Part shown: in pieces, positions 58,856-64,000 of the stretch
How the letters are laid out: each line of letters opens with the position of its first letter
How positions within the stretch are numbered: the stretch's first letter is position 1
Source: Polytrichum commune
Lineage: Eukaryota; Streptophyta; Polytrichopsida; Polytrichales; Polytrichaceae
Length of the DNA stretch: 64,000 nucleotides
Direction of reading: 5' to 3'
Assembly (NCBI GenBank): GCA_950295325.1
Contig: OX485807.1
Coordinates: 29,111,666 to 29,175,665 of the forward strand
Program-made: the position numbers and the translations under genes
The notes under the pieces: generated by a model
Told to the model about the DNA's origin: nothing
The model's database searches: none
The model's input: only the letters and a program-made list of their open reading frames with translations

Positions 58856-59543
58856 AGTTAGGCCACTGCAATTGCAGTTGTCATGCATGGCCATATATGT
58901 TAGGGTCCATTGTCCATCCCCTTGTTTTGTTTGGGTCCCCTTTTGTACCCAATGATTCGCCATTTTTAACCCCTCAAGGCCATAGCAAAAAATTCCTGAA
59001 CTAGTCTAAAACATTTTAGTCTAATTCAAAAGCCTCCTCAAGAAAATGACACGTTCCATGATAGATTCATCCATATGAATTAGCATTTTGAAGAATTATG
59101 ATTGTTCCTTTAAATTTTCAAACATGCATGTGTCTTAAATTAGAGGATAATAATGTAAGCATATACGTTGGTGTTGTCGGGCAATAGTGATTCCTTGGAC
59201 AAGAACGTCCACCTTGGCCTTTAGGGTACAAGGACACACACTTGGCATTAGAAATGAAACCATGATGAGTCATGAGCCTAAGGTAATAGGTAGAACAATA
59301 AGTACTTAATTTCTAAAGACTGAGGTGGACTTTTATGTATGGGCAATCGTATGTGCTTAATCATACCAATGTACATGTTTACATTATGATCTTCTAATTT
59401 TGAACTCATGAATGAGTAAAATTATATCTAGGCTTAAAGTCATCCTTGTGGTCATGAGAAGTGTCAAATTTCTTCAATAAGTTTATGAACTTGATTAAAT
59501 TGTTGTAGAGATTTTTCGGAAGATTTCATAATATAATTATCCC
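58856..59543. other. Intergenic, nothing recognised
   Basis: No gene or clear repeat. Confidence 0.4.
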
Positions 59544-59937
59544 AGGGGGTGCACTTCATTGTCAAGTTGAACACCACGTGCGATAAAACAAAATCTACTT
59601 TTTACATAAAGCATCACCAAAATGGTTCAAAAGTTTATGATTTTTTTTCATGAGTAGATATACATGGTATCTATTACATAGTAAAATTTGGTAACCAAAT
59701 TTGATGATTTTTTTTCTTCTATAAAACATACCGTTTCTAACTAGAATGATGCAACATTGAACTAAACAAATTACTACAAAAATGAAGATGAATAAAAAAT
59801 TCAAAAAAATATACAAAAGATATTATCAATGGTTATGTGTATGTAGAAAAAATATCATAATTTTAAAAATTATCTATGGCCTGTAATATAGGGTAGCAAA
59901 CTTTTATTGCACGTGGCTATGAAATGTAAGGGGGTGT
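59544..59937 (+). mobile_element. MITE F7, copy 1
   Basis: Left end GCACTTCATTGTCAAGTTGA, then ACACCACGTGCG. The right end (TATTGCACGTGGCTATGAAA then TGTAAG) is a decayed complement. The whole element is the reverse complement of copy 2. Confidence 0.75.
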
Positions 59938-60301
59938 GATCGCCCCGTGATAATTATATGTCTATTTAACACCCAAAATTTTGGTTTTTCCATCATATGT
60001 CATATCATTCAAGTTTGCACTGAGAATTCACATATTTCCCATCAAATTTCATATAATGGAAATGTATTGATGGATTTGTCCATAGAATCGAAGCAACCCA
60101 AAGTTCACATTTTGTAAATATTTCCAAATTCACTTACACACAACTTCCATCCCAATCGTGTTTACTATTGTGTAAGTACTGAGCACATAGTTCAATCTCA
60201 TTGTACAACAAACGTCTAGTTGGCGTCCATTCCCACATACAAGCATTGTCATAAACTTCTCAATGATAGGCATTTGCATTAGACTAGTGTTCAATCACGG
60301 G
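59938..60301. other. Spacer between the two F7 copies
   Basis: About 360 bp of AT-rich unique sequence; it would form the loop if the two inverted copies paired. Confidence 0.5.
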
Positions 60302-60696
60302 GAGGTCACTTCATTGTCAAGTTGACACCACGTGCGGACAAAGTTTGCTACCCCTATATTACATGCCATATATAATTTTAAAATTTATGATATTTTTTCT
60401 ACATATACATAACCATTGATAGTATCTTTTGTATACTTTTTTGAAAATTTTAGTCATTTTTATTTATTTTTAGTAATTGTTTTAGTTCAATTATGTGTTA
60501 TTCTAGTTAGAAATGGTATGTTTTATGAAAAAAACAAATCATCAAATTTAGTTACCACTTTTAACTATGTCATAGGTACTGTGTATATCTACTCATGAAA
60601 AAAAATTGATAAAATTTTGACCCATTTTGGTGGTGCAACTTACCAAAAGAAGATTTGTTTTGGCTGCACGTGGTGTTCAACTCGACAATGGAGTGA
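60302..60696 (-). mobile_element. MITE F7, copy 2 (inverted)
   Basis: Left end CACTTCATTGTCAAGTTGAC, then ACCACGTGCG. The right end is GCACGTGGTGTTCAACTCGA followed by CAATGGAGTG. Terminal inverted repeats are about 30 bp. Blocks such as TTTCTACATATACATAACCA and AGTTAGAAATGGTATGTTTT are found complemented in copy 1. Confidence 0.8.
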
Positions 60697-63267
60697 TCTA
60701 CCCGTGTGTTCAATTCAAGGTCACATGTTTTAATAACTCTAAAGGCCAAAACCCTCTTTCATATAGGTAAAACATTTTTCTCATTTGCTTTAGAGCGAAG
60801 GTTACAAGGCTAAAAAGTAAAAAACTTTGTGAATTTGATTGATAAGGATATAAAGATCATATTCATAACGTATCAACAACTAACTTGATGAATGTAGTTA
60901 ATGTTTTTACTATCACTTAAACCAACTCAAGGATAACTACCCATGGAACTAAGTCCCAAGAAAGAACGAGCTAGTGTCTATAAGGATTAATGTCACATCA
61001 GATTAAGGATTTTAATAACAATCCCTTCATTATTTCTTTATTAAGCTAATTGCCCACTCTTATGATTCATAATGCTTTCTCAGTTGTGTGTGATTCAATC
61101 CTATGTGTGGGGACTCCTACCACTCTGATTTCATCCTCTAAATTAGTCGTGAAGCTCAAGAGTTTGGCAAATTGTTAATGACCAATAATCAAGACAAAAT
61201 TTGGGGTATTGTCTTTTGAGTAACCGAATAGTCTTGAATTGTCATGCATCGTGCTTACGATAATCTCAAATTATGTTCACATAATCAACTTAGAATCATC
61301 ATGCAACTCTTCGCGTTTATAATCACCGCCTTCACCTTTGGTGGACTAACAACTTATCTCAAGATTCAACCACGTAGGTTAACTTAACATCAACACAACG
61401 TCAAGATAGGCTACATCCTTTGTTTACATGCTCTTAGTCTATATTGTGCACACAAATCAAATTTATTGTTTATCCACTTACTTTGGTAGGGGTGAAGTCT
61501 TTCCCCTCTCAAGGTAATGCCCTTGGCAGCCTAGTGCCTCCACAAAATATTAGTAGGCTTCATCATCACCGCCTACATGTAGTCTCTCTATCTCCTTCCA
61601 TTATGGTGCAATAGACCTACTTAGGCGTAATCTCTCAACAAACATTACTTCTTCATAACTTGTTCATTAGGTTCAACTCTAATCCTCACAATCTTTCTTC
61701 AACTCACTATTAACTTTATGTTTGCCATCACTCACAATTTAATTGCTCTCAAACCATAGTCTTCTTGACCTTTCTCTCAGTCACAATCTCATAAAATTTA
61801 CCCTCTTTCTCAGCGATCATGTTCTCACAAGGCTATCGCCAAAGTTCATTCACTCACGTTCATTCCAACTTTGACTGTTTACGAATGTTTCACTTGCTCA
61901 CCCTAACAATTACTTGCTCGAGTCCATACTCTGCTTATTGCCCTCTCCCACCAACACTTTACATATTGATTGAATTCAAACTTCATATTTTGAGCTCAAC
62001 AATCATAATCAAATACATTCAAAAAATCCAAATCACTCGGTACAGTCAATTGCCTTTTCGGCCTATGACCACTTGTCGATCTCAATTACTGAGCATCGGT
62101 GATCCATGTGGCTTATGCTACTATGAGATTATGCTTAATCTTGCAAATGAAAATAGCCTAAGTCTTTCCTAGCTAGCCTTCTCCTTATCACATCGAGAGG
62201 GAGGAGAAGGTGGTTACAAGCCATAACCAAATTGATGTGGCAATAGCCTTCTAATCTCAGAAGGATGAGATTCAAGCTACCATTCACCAGACGACAAAGC
62301 ACATAAACCTGAAAATTGCCTTTACGGCTAGGCTATGGCCAAGAAAACTTAGTCTACAACGAACACCATGCAAAACAATGTTTATATAGCTTGAATAAAT
62401 TCCTCATAAATCAAGATCCAAGAGTTGTAGATTGAAACTCTTTAAATGTTTTGATCACACATGGATTTATGATGTCTCTAGGAGGTGGACTCTTCAAAGC
62501 AATGTATGAACTAATGTGAATGTACGAAAGGGTATTATCTGAGGCATTATTGTACATCTATAGATAACCTAGAAGGCGGAAGCGGCGGGTGGTGGCGGCG
62601 GGGAAAATGATGACACATGTCCAACTACCTTTTCAAAGAAAAAGGGTCGCATGCCAAAAAAACTTCCTCAAAACAAATATATGACAAAGGAAAAGAGGAA
62701 ACAACTATGAAAAGGTGACGGAATCCTAGTGCAAAAGGTGGGCACGGTGGGAGAAACTAGGGGGGGTGGGTAGACATGGAAACAAAGGTGACAGCATGCC
62801 ATGGGCAATGGGACAAAACGAGGTAGTTTAACTAAAAAGAAAAAAGAAATTCTCTTTTGTCTCAATCCCTGAATGGGGTAGAGACCATGTGACCACTTGT
62901 GGCCTTGGACAATGATGCTTAAGGATGAGCGTAGTGGGTGGATGAGAGAATGTTGTTTTAGTGGCTTCACCCTAGAACAAAGCTCTTAGTTTGCATTATT
63001 TTCTTGCCCATAAATTTATCTCTAAATGAATGTGTGCAAATGAACGCGGAGACTAGATACCTAATGTGGATGAAACTAAGTTGAGTTTAGATCAATAGAA
63101 TTTCATGTGAGAAACTAGATACAACTATCGACAACCTTAGTTAACTCCCATTTTTTAAGAGAATGGATGGAGGAAGTTATAGACAAGGGCAACTTTCAAT
63201 GAATTATTAGTTCATCTAGTGGACACAATTTTTCTAAAAAATGGGGGCATGTTGGCGGGTCCCCCAA
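60697..63267. other. Long intergenic stretch, no gene
   Basis: A 117-codon open stretch at 61819-62172 is low in complexity and resembles nothing. A hairpin CCTTCTCCTTATCAC facing GAGGGAGGAGAAGG lies at about 62170-62206, matching the one near 39114. Nothing else was recognised. Confidence 0.45.
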
Positions 63268-63938
63268 CATAGTTTTCATCACTAGTCTTGAATGCACAAG
63301 CTAATTATGCCATGTCATCAATGGCAAAGCATATCACCTTGGGGACCATATATGGGGTAATTGTCCACATTCTACCAATAATTATACACATTCAATGTTT
63401 TACAACTCATCATATTCACAAGGGACTTTATTTCTCTTTAAATCAAGATGCTTTAAACTAGAGCATTTGTGTGAAAACTATATTTTGATGTTATGGAGAT
63501 ACAAATACAAGTGGCGGATTTGAACATGCATCTTTCTCCTCCCGAATGTTATCCCAAGTATGTTGTCCATGTATTCTTAAGGGAGTTGATGGAAATCTCA
63601 CACTTTAATATAATCATAAAGAGCAAGGTGTGTGTAGTTTTTTCATGTTCCCCACGATATCATAATCCACTTGCACGTTGTTCTTTATAATTGAGACACT
63701 CTAGGGAACAAAATGGGGAAACATCGATCTACCATGTACACATGTCTTGATTATGAAACATTTGTGCAATGCAATATTGTAACACTACGATATTACTACT
63801 ATGTAACATTGAAACACTTAAACATTGAGAATTATAATGCGCAAAGTACCCATGTGCAATTCTTGAGGCGGCAACTTTTGCATAGCATGACATGACCATG
63901 ATCAACTCGTGCATTCAACACTAGTGACGGAAACCATG
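63268..63938 (-). mobile_element. TIR element F6, copy 2 (about 670 bp)
   Basis: Left end CATAGTTTTCATCACTAGTC, then AAGCTAATTATGCCATGTCA. The right end is TGACATGACCATGATCAACT, then CGTGCATTCAACACTAGTGA and CGGAAACCATG. The terminal inverted repeats are about 50 bp. The interior matches copy 1 in reverse complement, including TACACATTCAATGTTTTA and AGGGACTTTATT. Confidence 0.8.
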
Positions 63939-64000
63939 TTAGGATGGAGGGCCTTGAGGGCCTTATGAGGATGGGCATGGACATCCATGCACATGGCAGG

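Noticed and set aside
61819-62172. 117-codon plus-strand frame
   Set aside because: Low-complexity composition rich in Ser, Leu and Tyr, no domain, and no gene-like surroundings.

Overview
The window looks like nuclear DNA of a land plant. It is AT-rich, with split genes using GT-AG introns, dense short repeats and plant-type proteins: an OEP16-3/B14.7-type membrane protein, an A20/AN1 stress-associated protein, and a TPR protein with a transit-peptide-like N-terminus. The lineage cannot be fixed from the sequence. The long, repeat-filled intergenic stretches would suit a fern, lycophyte or gymnosperm as well as a large-genome flowering plant. There are no operons, CRISPR arrays or prokaryotic features.

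Layout. Positions 1-6170 are mostly intergenic, with an old repeat at the left edge and a 395-bp hairpin element. 6173-8336 (minus) is a two-exon OEP16-3-like gene whose single intron is inflated by two tandem arrays; one array repeatedly copies the 5' splice junction. 12141-16199 (plus) is a six-exon gene that I assembled from splice sites, encoding a 314-residue protein with a thioredoxin-like [2Fe-2S] cysteine motif followed by TPR repeats. 16400-17325 holds 5S rRNA-derived repeats. 17376-19632 (plus) is the C-terminal half of a plant NAD-dependent glycerol-3-phosphate dehydrogenase; its exon order is intact, but it has an in-frame TAG and no N-terminal half, so it is probably a pseudogene. 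20508-21401 (plus) is an intronless gene for a Gln-rich repeat protein that I do not recognise. It is followed by a short TPR reading frame with a frame break. 30282-30797 (minus) is an intact A20/AN1 zinc-finger (SAP) gene with a higher-GC upstream region.

From about 32.5 kb to the right end I see no convincing gene. The DNA is a nest of short non-autonomous elements, many in two to seven copies. I labelled them F1 to F15 for this window only. They include MITE-like elements with terminal inverted repeats, a roughly 210-bp family rich in CCGGTT (F2), foldback elements, and an 86-bp tandem array built from what look like fused element ends. Several copies interrupt one another, so relative insertion order can be read. 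No transposase, integrase or reverse transcriptase reading frame is visible, so any mobility would depend on enzymes encoded elsewhere.

The genes show no evident shared pathway. OEP16-3/B14.7 is an organelle membrane/complex I protein, the TPR protein is probably plastid-directed, GPDH belongs to glycerolipid and redox metabolism, and SAP is a stress-response factor. All repeat family boundaries were judged by eye and may be off by several to tens of bases.
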